This document shows, piece by piece, positions 24,369-33,006 of a DNA stretch of 64,000 bases (position 1 is its first letter; every line of letters begins with the position of its first letter). Origin of the DNA: Niabella agricola. Its GTDB lineage: Bacteria > Bacteroidota > Bacteroidia > Chitinophagales > Chitinophagaceae. The position numbers and the translations under genes are program-made. The notes under the pieces are model-generated. The model saw only the letters and a list, made by a program, of their open reading frames with translations, searched no databases and was not told the origin of the DNA. Where the stretch lies: NCBI RefSeq assembly GCF_021538615.1, contig NZ_JAJHIZ010000003.1, positions 3,286,001-3,350,000 of the forward strand, in the 5' to 3' direction.

Positions 24369-25619
24369 ATGGAATTTAAAAGGATTGTTGTAACCGGGAT
24401 GGGTGCATTAACACCGTTGGGAAATACAGTGGACGACTACTGGAACGGGTTGATTAATGGAGTTTCTGGTGCAGCGCCGATCACCTTATTTGATGCCAGT
24501 AAGTTCAGAACACGATTTGCATGCGAAGTAAAGCATTTTGACCCTACGCATTTCCTTGATAAAAAGGAAGCCCGTAAGGTAGACCGGTTCACCCAGTTTG
24601 CTTTGGTAGCCAGTGATCAGGCTGTTAAAGATGCCGGTCTTACAAAAGAAAATATCAACCCGGACCGTATCGGTGTGGTACTGGGTAGTGGTATCGGAGG
24701 GCTGATCACCTTCCAGCACGAGGTAATGGACTTTGCAAAAGGCGACGGCACCCCCCGTTTTAATCCCTTTTTTATTCCAAAAATGATCCTGGATATTGCG
24801 GCGGGACAAATCAGCATGCGCCATAACTTCCGTGGACCCAACTATTCGGTGGTAAGTGCCTGCGCCAGCAGTACCAATGCCATGATCGATGCCATCAACC
24901 TGATCCGCCTGGGTAAGGCCGATATTATTGTAACCGGGGGCAGTGAGGCGGTGATCAGTGAAGCCGGGGTAGGCGGGTTTAATGCCATGAAGGCCATGAG
25001 TGAGCGCAACGATGATCCAACAACCGCCAGTCGCCCTTACGATAAAGACCGGGATGGTTTTGTAATGGGTGAAGGCGCCGGAGTCCTGATCTTTGAAGAA
25101 CTGGAACATGCACAAAAGCGCGGTGCCCGCATTTATTGTGAAGTGATTGGCGGCGGCGCCACGGCGGACGCCCATCATATAACCGCCCCGCACCCCGAAG
25201 GGCTGGGTGCCAAGAATGTAATGATCGAGGCCATGAAAGATGCCAATATTCAGCCCGCCGATGTGGACTATATTAATACACACGGTACCTCTACACCCCT
25301 GGGTGATATTGCGGAAACAAAGGCCATACTGGAAGTATTTGGTGCCCATGCATATGAGCTTAACATCAGCTCTACCAAAAGTATGACTGGCCATTGTTTA
25401 GGCGCGGCGGGTGTCATTGAAGCCATTGCCTGTATCAAAAGCGTGATACATAATATTGTACCGCCGACGATTAACCATTTTACCGACGACCCTGAACTGG
25501 ACCCAAAATTGAACTTTACGTTTAACAAGGCGCAGGAGCGCACCATCAATGTGGCACTGAGCAATACCTTTGGGTTTGGCGGTCATAATGCCTGTGTCAT
25601 TGTAAAAAAATATTCATAG
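24369..25619 (+). CDS. fabF: Beta-ketoacyl-ACP synthase II
   Basis: A 416-residue thiolase-fold condensing enzyme that elongates acyl-ACP with malonyl-ACP. The catalytic triad motifs are complete: nucleophile Cys165 in VVSACASSTNAM, first His in INTHGTSTPLGD and second His in KSMTGHCLGAAG. The N-terminal RIVVTGMGALTPLGN is typical of FabF. The neighbours acpP and rnc reproduce the common acpP-fabF-rnc order, and rnc starts 6 bp after the fabF stop. Confidence 0.98.
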   Translation: MEFKRIVVTGMGALTPLGNTVDDYWNGLINGVSGAAPITLFDASKFRTRFACEVKHFDPTHFLDKKEARKVDRFTQFALVASDQAVKDAGLTKENINPDRIGVVLGSGIGGLITFQHEVMDFAKGDGTPRFNPFFIPKMILDIAAGQISMRHNFRGPNYSVVSACASSTNAMIDAINLIRLGKADIIVTGGSEAVISEAGVGGFNAMKAMSERNDDPTTASRPYDKDRDGFVMGEGAGVLIFEELEHAQKRGARIYCEVIGGGATADAHHITAPHPEGLGAKNVMIEAMKDANIQPADVDYINTHGTSTPLGDIAETKAILEVFGAHAYELNISSTKSMTGHCLGAAGVIEAIACIKSVIHNIVPPTINHFTDDPELDPKLNFTFNKAQERTINVALSNTFGFGGHNACVIVKKYS

Positions 25620-25625
25620 TCATCT

Positions 25626-26354
25626 GTGAATTTTATAAGAGGGATTTTTAAGGAAAAAAATGATGCCGCCTTAAAAAGGCAGTTGCGAAACATATTGGGA
25701 TTTGCACCCGATAATATTTCTTTATACAAAACAGCACTGACCCATCGCTCGCTTGGAGAAAACGTAGATGAAAATAACGAGCGGCTGGAATACCTGGGCG
25801 ATGCCGTGTTAAGTGCCCTGGTGGCCGATTATCTTTTTAAACGATATCCTTACCAGGGGGAGGGCTTTTTAACCGAAATGCGCAGCAAAATGGTGAACCG
25901 CCAGCAGCTGAACGAAGTAGCCCTGAAAATGGATCTGAAAAAAATCGCCCATTTTAACAAACAGGACCATACATTAAGAGGCAGTCATATTTTCGGAAAC
26001 ACCCTGGAAGCCCTCGTGGGGGCTATCTACCTGGATCTTGGCTATAAAAAAACCAGCAAATGGGTGTATAATTACATTATTGCTCCGCATATGTTCATGG
26101 ATGAACTGGAATTGCGGGAAATCAATCACAAAAACAAGTTATACGGCTGGGCAAACAAGCAGGGAAAAACACTGGAATTTGTAACCATTGAAGAAAAACT
26201 GGAAAATGGACGACGGTTGTTTACAATTGGTGCAGTTGTTGATGGAGAAATTATAGCACAGGGAAAAGCATTTAATAAAAAAGATGCTTCCCAGATAGCG
26301 GCCAGTCTCGCCGTAAATTCTCTTGGAATTAATAATAACGAGGAGGGCCTTTAA
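25626..26354 (+). CDS. rnc: Ribonuclease III
   Basis: A 242-residue dsRNA endonuclease that processes rRNA and other structured transcripts. The family signature NERLEYLGDAVLSALVADYL is present, with the catalytic acidic residues and the downstream DxxEALVGAIYLDLG equivalent (NTLEALVGAIYLDLG). The C-terminal 75 residues form the dsRNA-binding domain (NKLYGWANKQGK ... KKDASQIAASLAVNSL). It starts with GTG, 6 bp after the fabF stop. Confidence 0.97.
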   Translation: MNFIRGIFKEKNDAALKRQLRNILGFAPDNISLYKTALTHRSLGENVDENNERLEYLGDAVLSALVADYLFKRYPYQGEGFLTEMRSKMVNRQQLNEVALKMDLKKIAHFNKQDHTLRGSHIFGNTLEALVGAIYLDLGYKKTSKWVYNYIIAPHMFMDELELREINHKNKLYGWANKQGKTLEFVTIEEKLENGRRLFTIGAVVDGEIIAQGKAFNKKDASQIAASLAVNSLGINNNEEGL

Positions 26355-26489
26355 ACCGTTAATCCGTACAAACCGGAACAGCCGGCATATCCTGTTTTAT
26401 GCGGAAGGGCTGCACCGGTACATTTATGGTCCGCCTGATTACCTGAGCCCATGCATCGTCGGGGGATCCGTTCATTTAAAATGACAATT

Positions 26490-27008
26490 ATGCAAAAGAA
26501 ATCATTTTTTACGATGGCCATCGCCTTTACCGTGTTTGCTGTGGGCCTTGCAGCCTGTGGCGCCTCCGGCAAAAAAGGCTTTGCCAAAGCAGGAGATTAT
26601 GATCAGTATATCATCTCCCGCATCAACCAGATGCAACAAACGTTATTTGCAGCTCAGAAGGCAACCGGCAATGAAGACTCGGCCGTTAACCTCGGAAAAT
26701 TTGTACAGCAGATCGACTCGCTTACAAAAAGTCTCAAAGAGCTTCCGGACTATAAGGGAAATACCAGCTACCGCGATGCAGCCATCCGGCTGGCCGATTT
26801 TTACAAGCGATCGATCAGCGGATCTTATACAGAAATTGCAAGGGTTTATAAAGAAGTAAAAGACTCCACCCTGGCAGATAATAGAGTGAATGAACTGATC
26901 ATTAAACTCCAGGAAGAAGAAACCCTGGCGGATGACGCCTTTGTGAAAGAGCGGGAAGCTTTTGCAGCAAAGAATCAGATTCAGCCAGACGGCGAGCTTG
27001 CAAAATAA
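26490..27008 (+). CDS. Lipoprotein of unknown function, helical
   Basis: A 172-residue protein with a lipoprotein signal VFAVGLAAC (Cys23), starting at the ATG at 26490; in-frame starts at 26451 and 26481 would precede the signal less well. The mature part is entirely helical and charged (DQYIISRINQMQQTL, KFVQQIDSLTKSLKEL, IIKLQEEETLADDAF), suggesting a small helical-bundle surface protein. I cannot assign a function. A strong 12-bp-stem terminator follows and reaches to 8 bp before the next start codon. Confidence 0.7.
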   Translation: MQKKSFFTMAIAFTVFAVGLAACGASGKKGFAKAGDYDQYIISRINQMQQTLFAAQKATGNEDSAVNLGKFVQQIDSLTKSLKELPDYKGNTSYRDAAIRLADFYKRSISGSYTEIARVYKEVKDSTLADNRVNELIIKLQEEETLADDAFVKEREAFAAKNQIQPDGELAK

Positions 27009-27022
27009 TTTTCCTTAATTTA

Positions 27023-27064
27023 GCAAAAGCGCTGTTGAAAGAACCCGGCAGCGCTTTTGCTTTG
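27023..27064 (+). terminator. Rho-independent terminator
   Basis: GCAAAAGCGCTG (27023-27034) pairs perfectly with CAGCGCTTTTGC (27049-27060), followed by TTTG. It lies directly in front of the iscS start codon at 27069, so the iscS ribosome-binding region abuts the hairpin. Confidence 0.8.
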
Positions 27065-27068
27065 AGGC

Positions 27069-28247
27069 ATGCTCCAGTTTCCGATATATCTTGATAACTG
27101 CGCCACAACCGCCTGTGATACCCGGGTAGTGGAGGCCATGCTGCCCTATTTTACGCAGTATTATGGCAATGCTTCCAGCAGGAGCCATGCTTTTGGCTGG
27201 AAGGCGCAGGCCGCCGTAGAAACGGCGCAGCAACAGGTGGCCGCGCTGATTGGTGCCGAACCTGGCGAAATAATATTTACTTCCGGAGCTACCGAAAGCT
27301 GCAACCTGGCATTACGGGGCATTTGTGATTTATATGCCGGAACCGGGCGGCATATCATTACGGTTAAAACGGAACACAAAGCCGTGCTGGACACCTGCAG
27401 GGCTTTGGAAAAAAAAGGAACGGAAATTACCTATCTGGATGTAGATGTAAACGGGCAGATAAGTTTACCGGCACTTGAGGCCGCTATCAAATCCACCACC
27501 ATTCTTATAGCAGTTATGTGGGCCAATAATGAAACCGGTGTCATCCTGCCCATCAATGAGATCGGTGCTATTGCCCGGAAACACCAGGTATTGTTTTTTT
27601 CGGATGCCACACAAGCCGCTGGTAAGGTTCCTGTAAACGTTAAAACCGCGGGATTGGGTCTGATGGCGTTCAGCAGTCATAAATTGTATGGTCCTAAAGG
27701 AGCGGGTGCCTTATATGTGAGCCGTAAAAATCCGCGTGCAAGACTGATTGCCCAAATCACCGGTGGCGGACAACAGGAGCAAATCCGGAGCGGCACCCTG
27801 AATGTACCGGGCATTGTGGGTTTTGGAAAAGCCGCGGCCCTTTGCAGGGAAGCCATGCCGGAAGAAGCCCTGCGTCTCGGCGCCTTTAGAGATCAGCTGG
27901 AAACGGCCTTGCTTACCATTCCGGATGTAGCTATCAACGGGGCTGCATCCGAACGGTTGCCACAGATATGCAATGCCTCCTTCGGTTACCTGAACAGCAA
28001 CGAAATGCTGTCGACATTCAATAAAGACCTGGCTGTTTCTTCCGGATCGGCCTGTACCTCCGGGTCACTGGATCCTTCCTATGTTTTAAAGGCGATGCAG
28101 TTACCGGATGCCCGTGCAAAAGCCGCCATCCGCTTTAGCTGCGGTCGTTATACTACCGCCGAAGAAATAGACCATGCCATCCGCTTTGTAAGAGAAGCCA
28201 TCCACACATTAAGAATGAACAGCCCCGCCTGGCAGCTTCGTGACTGA
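27069..28247 (+). CDS. iscS: Cysteine desulfurase, IscS/NifS type
   Basis: A 392-residue PLP enzyme that removes sulfur from cysteine for iron-sulfur cluster and tRNA-thiolation pathways. Motifs: YLDNCATTACDTRVVEAM, FTSGATESCNLAL, KTEHKAVLDTCRALE, WANNETGVILPI, FSDATQAAGK, the PLP lysine in FSSHKLYGPKGAGALYV, and the active-site loop Cys in VSSGSACTSGSLDPSYVL (the IscS/NifS GSACTS form rather than the SufS HHCAQ form). It is distinct from the encapsulated SufS-type enzyme at 16474. No iscU or other Isc genes adjoin it. Confidence 0.93.
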   Translation: MLQFPIYLDNCATTACDTRVVEAMLPYFTQYYGNASSRSHAFGWKAQAAVETAQQQVAALIGAEPGEIIFTSGATESCNLALRGICDLYAGTGRHIITVKTEHKAVLDTCRALEKKGTEITYLDVDVNGQISLPALEAAIKSTTILIAVMWANNETGVILPINEIGAIARKHQVLFFSDATQAAGKVPVNVKTAGLGLMAFSSHKLYGPKGAGALYVSRKNPRARLIAQITGGGQQEQIRSGTLNVPGIVGFGKAAALCREAMPEEALRLGAFRDQLETALLTIPDVAINGAASERLPQICNASFGYLNSNEMLSTFNKDLAVSSGSACTSGSLDPSYVLKAMQLPDARAKAAIRFSCGRYTTAEEIDHAIRFVREAIHTLRMNSPAWQLRD

Positions 28248-28289
28248 TTTTTTGCTAACTTTAATAACGGGCTGGTTAATCATGAATGA

Positions 28290-29489
28290 ATGGTACGATT
28301 GCGTTTACTCTGCACACTCCTTTTTTGCTGCTGCTTTTTACAAACAAAAGCACAGGAAGAATTTATAGACCCGCCCAGCAAACACCTGGTCACCATTCCC
28401 TTTGTACAATTCACCGGAGGCGTAATCGTATTTAAAGCCCTGCTGGATAATTTTAAAGATTCACTCAATTTTATACTGGATACGGGAAGCGGTGGTATTT
28501 CGCTCGACTCTACAACCGTGGAAAGCCTGGGGCTCAAACCGGGTCCGCCGGAACGGATCATCCGCGGTATTGGCGGTGTGCGCAAAGTGGGCTTTTTAAA
28601 AAACCGGAGCCTGCACCTGGGCGACTATGAGATCGATAGTCTGGATTTTCATATCATCGATTATGAAGTGCTTACATCCCTGTACGGGCAAAAGATCGAT
28701 GGTATTATCGGGTATTCTGTGTTGAGCCGGCATATCCTGAAGATCAACTATGAACAGCAGGAAATTGGTTTTTACACCAGGGGTACCCTGAAGTATCCCA
28801 AGGGCGGATACCTGCTGCGGCCCTATATACGGATGCTTCCCTACCTGAAATCTACGATCAGCGATAACCGCAAAAGCGGATTTAACTATTTGTTTGACCT
28901 GGGAGCGGGGCTGACCGTTTTATTTTCCGACGATTTTGTAAACGACAGCGCTTTCCTGAAGACGAGGCGGAAACGGTATCTGAAGCAGGGCGAGGGCCTG
29001 GGAGGGAGAGTGGATATGTACCTGACGGTAATGAAATCCCTGCGTATCGGTCCGTACAGGTTCCGGAACGTGCCAGTAAATATCTTTAATGACGATTATA
29101 ATGTAACCTCGTACCCTTCATTGGGTGGATTGATCGGGAACGAGATTTTCCGGAGGTTCAACGTGATCCTGAATTATGAAAAACAGCAGATCCATCTCAC
29201 CCCTAACCGCTTTTTTACATCGCCTTTTGATTATGCGTACTCCGGTATTGAACTGTATCTGATAGATGGCATGGCCGTTACCGGTAAAATACCTCCCGGC
29301 TCTCCGGCAGAGAAAGCAGGGTTAAAAGAAGGCGATGAGATTCTTGCCATCAATAATAAGTTTGGATTACAACTGGATGATCTCAAACAGGCGCTCCAGT
29401 CAACCTACGGAAAAGTAAAGATCATTTACCGCAGAAACGGAGAACTGCTGTCAACCGTGATGAATGTGATCAATATTTCGAAGAAATAA
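28290..29489 (+). CDS. Retropepsin-like aspartyl protease with C-terminal PDZ domain
   Basis: A 399-residue secreted protein with a signal peptide (MVRLRLLCTLLFCCCFLQTKAQ). The first aspartyl-protease half has FILDTGSGGISLD (catalytic DTG) and a flap-like region GVRKVGFLKNRSLHLGDYE, with IDGIIGYSVLSRH. The second half has FNYLFDLGAGLTVLF, where the DTG is replaced by DLG but the Asp is kept. A PDZ domain follows (GKIPPGSPAEKAGLKEGDEI). This architecture (aspartyl protease plus PDZ) is common in Bacteroidota periplasmic proteins. Substrates are unknown. A TAACTTTA box lies about 30 bp upstream. It is convergent with the next gene. Confidence 0.88.
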   Translation: MVRLRLLCTLLFCCCFLQTKAQEEFIDPPSKHLVTIPFVQFTGGVIVFKALLDNFKDSLNFILDTGSGGISLDSTTVESLGLKPGPPERIIRGIGGVRKVGFLKNRSLHLGDYEIDSLDFHIIDYEVLTSLYGQKIDGIIGYSVLSRHILKINYEQQEIGFYTRGTLKYPKGGYLLRPYIRMLPYLKSTISDNRKSGFNYLFDLGAGLTVLFSDDFVNDSAFLKTRRKRYLKQGEGLGGRVDMYLTVMKSLRIGPYRFRNVPVNIFNDDYNVTSYPSLGGLIGNEIFRRFNVILNYEKQQIHLTPNRFFTSPFDYAYSGIELYLIDGMAVTGKIPPGSPAEKAGLKEGDEILAINNKFGLQLDDLKQALQSTYGKVKIIYRRNGELLSTVMNVINISKK

Positions 29490-29494
29490 GCGTC

Positions 29495-29989
29495 TTATAA
29501 GGAAATTCTTAAAAGATATCCGCCCGTAATTTTTTCAAAAGTGGAACTGTGATTTGTTACTTTTACCTGACTGATTTCATAGATCCCGGAGCTGTTAAGT
29601 GCAGAATTATAGGATACCTCAAGGAACATGGTTTTGATCTTAAGATAAAACCGCGTTCTGTCCGGCATGGGAAAGATAATCACATTTTTCAGGTTACCCG
29701 GAGAAGCCACAGAAATATTAGAGCTGATCGCCTGGTTGGAAGCACTCCGGAGTTCGATATCCGTAACAGTAATATTATTGACAGTGATATAATTGGCGCC
29801 GGTAGTTTTATCCGTAAGTTCCACAAAAAACTGCACAGAAGTACAATTCGGTCCCGGGCAGGCACCTGTAGCGCCTGCTGCCCCGGAGGGACCTTTGATG
29901 TCACTGCTATACTGCAACTGACCGGTATAGGTCTTTTTGCACTGAGTTAGTGATAAAAGTAAAACAGATAAATAAAAAAAGAGTCGCAT
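29495..29989 (-). CDS. Lipoprotein with a short collagen-like tract
   Basis: A 164-residue protein with a signal peptide and lipobox-like SLTQC (Cys17). Near the N-terminus it has a short Gly-X-Y tract (GPSGAAGATGACPGPNC) resembling collagen-like sequences used as spacers in Bacteroidota surface lipoproteins. The rest is beta-rich with no recognised domain. It is monocistronic and convergent with the protease gene (stops 5 bp apart). Confidence 0.65.
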   Translation of the reverse strand: MRLFFYLSVLLLSLTQCKKTYTGQLQYSSDIKGPSGAAGATGACPGPNCTSVQFFVELTDKTTGANYITVNNITVTDIELRSASNQAISSNISVASPGNLKNVIIFPMPDRTRFYLKIKTMFLEVSYNSALNSSGIYEISQVKVTNHSSTFEKITGGYLLRISL

Positions 29990-30312
29990 AGCTGCTTTTT
30001 GTACTATAGACGGCCAAAATACAAAAAACGAAACAGATCCGGTTGCTTTTCCGGAAAACGATTGCGTTTAAGCGGAGTAACCTATTGGGTACTAATTATT
30101 TATTTTGCAATTTAATTGTCCGGTAATACGGTCCCACAGTATAAGGACCGAAGCAACGATACTGTTACGGGAGCGCAGAATCGCACGCTTCTTTCATTGC
30201 TGCAAATACAATACAGGGGGGTGAAAGTATTCAATATTTCCTGTGAAAAAAACCGGTTGTTCCTGCATCGGACCTCTGCTTCCATTTTTATTTATGATAT
30301 CTTTGGACTACA
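29990..30312. other. Divergent intergenic region upstream of ruvB
   Basis: There is no gene here. A TATCTTTG -7-type box at 30298-30305 lies only 7 bp before the ruvB ATG at 30313, implying a very short or absent leader. The minus-strand promoter for the lipoprotein at 29989 must lie in the left part, but I see no clear box. Confidence 0.45.
30298..30305 (+). promoter_or_regulatory. Candidate -7 promoter box of ruvB
   Basis: TATCTTTG fits TAnnTTTG exactly and is 7 bp from the ruvB ATG at 30313, which would make a nearly leaderless transcript if used. Confidence 0.4.
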
Positions 30313-31350
30313 ATGAGTAACCCCAATTTAAATAAAGAGAAGCAGGGATTGAGCGCTTTGGAAAGTGATTTTGAGAACACGATCCGGCCGGGGCAGATAA
30401 AAGATTTTGCAGGTCAGCCGCAATTGGTGGAGAACCTGGTGATTTTTATACGGGCCGCAAAGATGCGGGGAGAGGCACTGGATCATATCCTTTTTCATGG
30501 CCCACCGGGGTTGGGAAAAACCACGCTGTCGCGGATCGTGGCCAATGAACTGGGGGTAAATATCAAAGAAACCAGCGGCCCGGTGATTGAAAAACCGGGT
30601 GATCTGGCGGGATTGCTGACCTCGCTGGAACCCAATGACGTATTATTCATTGACGAAATTCATCGGCTGAGCACAGTGGTGGAAGAATATTTATATGCAG
30701 CCATGGAAGATTACCGGCTGGATATTTTGCTGGATAGCGGACCCAATGCCCGGAGCATCCAGCTTTCCCTGAACCCGTTTACATTGGTAGGTGCCACTAC
30801 CCGGAGCGGGTTACTGACTGCCCCGCTGCTGTCGCGCTTTGCCATAAAATCACGCTTGGAATACTATAATGCAGATACGTTAAAGAAGATCCTTATGCGT
30901 TCCGCCCAGATCCTGGGGGTTACCATTTCAAAAGATGCTGCGGCGGAAATCGCCCGCAGAAGCCGGGCCACACCGCGGATCGCCAATGGGCTTTTAAGAA
31001 GGGTGCGTGACTTTGCCCAGGTATTGAATGACGGGATCATCGATATCGGCATTACGCAACACGCGCTGAAAGCGTTGAGTGTAGATGAATACGGGTTGGA
31101 TGAGATGGATAACCGCATCCTGCTGGCCATTATCGAAAAATTTAAAGGCGGACCAGTGGGCATTACAACGATTGCCACTGCAGTGGGCGAAGAACCCGGC
31201 ACCATTGAGGAAGTATACGAGCCTTTTTTAATACAGGAAGGATTTTTGCAGCGCACACCACGGGGAAGGGAAGTAACGCATAAAGCCTATGAGCATTTGG
31301 GGAAGAGACCGGGAGGCCGTGGTGGAATGAACCTGGAGCTGGGCCTGTAA
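30313..31350 (+). CDS. ruvB: Holliday junction branch-migration helicase subunit RuvB
   Basis: A 345-residue AAA+ ATPase that drives branch migration of Holliday junctions with RuvA. Walker [14 protein letters not shown], Walker B with [10 protein letters not shown], sensor 1 [10 protein letters not shown] and arginine-finger region [15 protein letters not shown] are present. The C-terminal winged-helix domain is present ([22 protein letters not shown]). The N-terminal [20 protein letters not shown] is typical. ruvA and ruvC are not adjacent, as usual in Bacteroidota. Confidence 0.98.
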   Translation: MSNPNLNKEKQGLSALESDFENTIRPGQIKDFAGQPQLVENLVIFIRAAKMRGEALDHILFHGPPGLGKTTLSRIVANELGVNIKETSGPVIEKPGDLAGLLTSLEPNDVLFIDEIHRLSTVVEEYLYAAMEDYRLDILLDSGPNARSIQLSLNPFTLVGATTRSGLLTAPLLSRFAIKSRLEYYNADTLKKILMRSAQILGVTISKDAAAEIARRSRATPRIANGLLRRVRDFAQVLNDGIIDIGITQHALKALSVDEYGLDEMDNRILLAIIEKFKGGPVGITTIATAVGEEPGTIEEVYEPFLIQEGFLQRTPRGREVTHKAYEHLGKRPGGRGGMNLELGL

Positions 31351-31418
31351 ACACTATTTAAACAGACCGTATTGAAACTGCAGGAAAACAAGTGGTGGGA
31401 TGTTATCTGAAGCCGTTG

Positions 31419-31870
31419 CTATGATGGGGAATTTGCTGACTCATTTCCAAAACCATAAAGTTTTAGAAACTGATCAAACTCCTGCTGGAATGATTGTTTC
31501 GCATGATGTGCTTTTTGATTGCGGATATATTCAAAAACTTTGTCTTTTACAGACTCGCTTTTGGAAAGTGCCGCATAACCTGTTTGCCATGCAAATTTTC
31601 CGGGTATAAAATTTTGCTGGTTGATATAATGCGATGTGCTTCCCTTTACCTGTTTCACGACCTCCGTAATATTCTTACCCGGATTTAATAAAAAAAGACA
31701 ATGCAATGATCGGGCATACCATTAATGATCAACACGTAACAGCCAAGGTCTGTTAGCTGTTGTTTCATGAAACCATGTATCTCCGGTTCGGATTTGGGCA
31801 AAATAAGCGGTTGCCGCTCTTTCGTGCTCCATCTTGCATAGATTAATATTTTGTTGAAGGAGTGTGACAT
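31419..31870 (-). pseudogene. Frameshifted IS200-like (Y1) REP-associated transposase
   Basis: Two minus-strand pieces join into one Y1_Tnp protein: the first begins MSHSFNKILIYARWSTK and ends at the HUH motif, and the second begins MHCLFLL, the expected continuation. One base has been lost inside the codons for D-H-x-H (GATCATTGCATTG instead of a sequence encoding DHVHC), so the catalytic HUH histidine pair is split between frames. The catalytic Tyr region YIRNQKAHH is present. The length (about 145 residues when joined) fits single-domain RAYT-type transposases. Two perfect palindromes lie immediately upstream (31892-31969), as expected for a REP-RAYT unit. A sequencing indel cannot be excluded. 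Confidence 0.85.
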
Positions 31871-31891
31871 AGGTACTGTGAATATACAAAG

Positions 31892-31969
31892 AAACCGTTA
31901 AAACGGTTTGAATCGATCGTTTCATTTTTTTAGCCCGTGGTTTAAACCGCGGGCTAAAAAAAATGAAAC
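31892..31969. repeat. REP-like palindromes upstream of the transposase
   Basis: AAACCGTTAAAACGGTTT at 31892-31909 is a perfect 18-bp palindrome. At 31919-31969 a 51-bp near-perfect palindrome has GTTTCAT outer arms, T/A runs, and a core AGCCCG...GGTTTAAACC...CGGGCT. These flank the 5' end of the Y1 transposase and are likely its cognate REP sequences. Confidence 0.75.
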
Positions 31970-32009
31970 CAGGAATCCCTAATGGTTTTGCTCATCAGTC
32001 CTAATAAAA

Positions 32010-32036
32010 AAGGTGCCTCAAGTCTTGAGGCACCTT
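32010..32036 (-). terminator. Terminator of the response-regulator gene
   Basis: AAGGTGCCTCAA (32010-32021) pairs perfectly with TTGAGGCACCTT (32025-32036) with a 3-base loop. On the minus strand it is followed by a T-run, 25 bp after the regulator stop. Confidence 0.85.
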
Positions 32037-32060
32037 GTGAAATGTTTTTTATTCAGAGGC

Positions 32061-32759
32061 CTAATCCTGCACCACCAAACGGAAACCATTTCCGTGAATG
32101 TTTACGATCTCGATCTTTTCATCGTCTTTCAGATACTTGCGGAGTTTGGCAATATACACATCCATGCTCCGGCCGTTAAAATAGGTATCGCTGCCCCAGA
32201 TCTTTTTTAAGGCCTGTTCGCGGGGAAGCAGGTCATTTAAATGTTCAGCCAGCATCTTCAGCAATTCATTCTCTTTTGGAGAAAGTGTTTGCGTATTGTC
32301 GTTATGGGTCAGCTGCCGCAGCTTGGGATTAAAATGGTAACTGGCCAGCTGGTATTCTTTGTTCTCCGTTTCCTTATTCAGCTCTTCGTTCCGTTTCAGG
32401 ATGGCTTTGATTTTTAACAGCAATACCTCGCTGTCAAAAGGCTTGGTAATATAATCATCCGCACCCAGTTTATATCCCTGGATAATGTCTTCTTTCATCG
32501 TTTTAGCGCTCAGGAAAAACAACGGAATATCGGGATCTACATTACGTACCTCTTCTGCAAGGGTAAAGCCGTCCATATGTGGCATCATAACATCCAGCAG
32601 GCAGAGATCAAATTTTTCACGCTGAAAAGCCGCCAGTCCCAGGCGTCCATCCCGCTCCAGGGTTACATCATAATCATTCAGTTCCAGATAATTTTTCAGC
32701 ACATTGCCAAGGTTCGGATCATCTTCGCACAATAATATTCTGGGTTTTTTTGTTTCCAT
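32061..32759 (-). CDS. OmpR-family response regulator, RprY-like
   Basis: A 232-residue two-component regulator. The receiver domain has the acidic pocket (LLCEDD), the phospho-acceptor Asp56 in LCLLDVMMPHMDGFT, the Ser of FFLSAKT and the Lys of DDYITKPFDSE. The C-terminal winged-helix DNA-binding domain has TLSPKENELLKMLAEH and NGRSMDVYIAKLRKYL. The overall match, including the GADDYITKP and IEIVNIHGNGFRL segments, is to RprY of Bacteroides. There is no histidine kinase gene beside it, so its partner is encoded elsewhere. A perfect terminator follows. Confidence 0.92.
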   Translation of the reverse strand: METKKPRILLCEDDPNLGNVLKNYLELNDYDVTLERDGRLGLAAFQREKFDLCLLDVMMPHMDGFTLAEEVRNVDPDIPLFFLSAKTMKEDIIQGYKLGADDYITKPFDSEVLLLKIKAILKRNEELNKETENKEYQLASYHFNPKLRQLTHNDNTQTLSPKENELLKMLAEHLNDLLPREQALKKIWGSDTYFNGRSMDVYIAKLRKYLKDDEKIEIVNIHGNGFRLVVQD

Positions 32760-33006
32760 GTTGCTGTGTTTATGTTATTAGATGGCAAATAAAGTTAATG
32801 CTTTTTAATACACTAACAAATGGAAACGAATATTTTGTTAAAAAGCAGGCGGTATCCTGTACCAGTTGTTACAAGGAATACCGCCCTGGTTACAGGCGCG
32901 GCCTGTTTTATAAATGAGCGTACCGGAAAAAAGAGGCGGTTATCAGGAAGCAGGGCATCAACGGAAGGCAGCGTGGCAATAGGCCGGTAATGACAGGGCT
33001 TTTATA

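Noticed and set aside
24486..25394. Minus-strand open frame (302 codons) across fabF
   Set aside because: The sense strand encodes complete FabF with all catalytic motifs; the antisense frame has no recognisable domain.
29990..30312. Plus-strand ORF at 30116-30316 upstream of ruvB
   Set aside because: No domain or start signal; it overlaps the ruvB start and promoter region.
31685..31870. Two separate small genes at 31419-31706 and 31685-31870
   Set aside because: The two frames meet at the HUH motif of one Y1 transposase and differ by a single base, so a broken single gene is the better reading.
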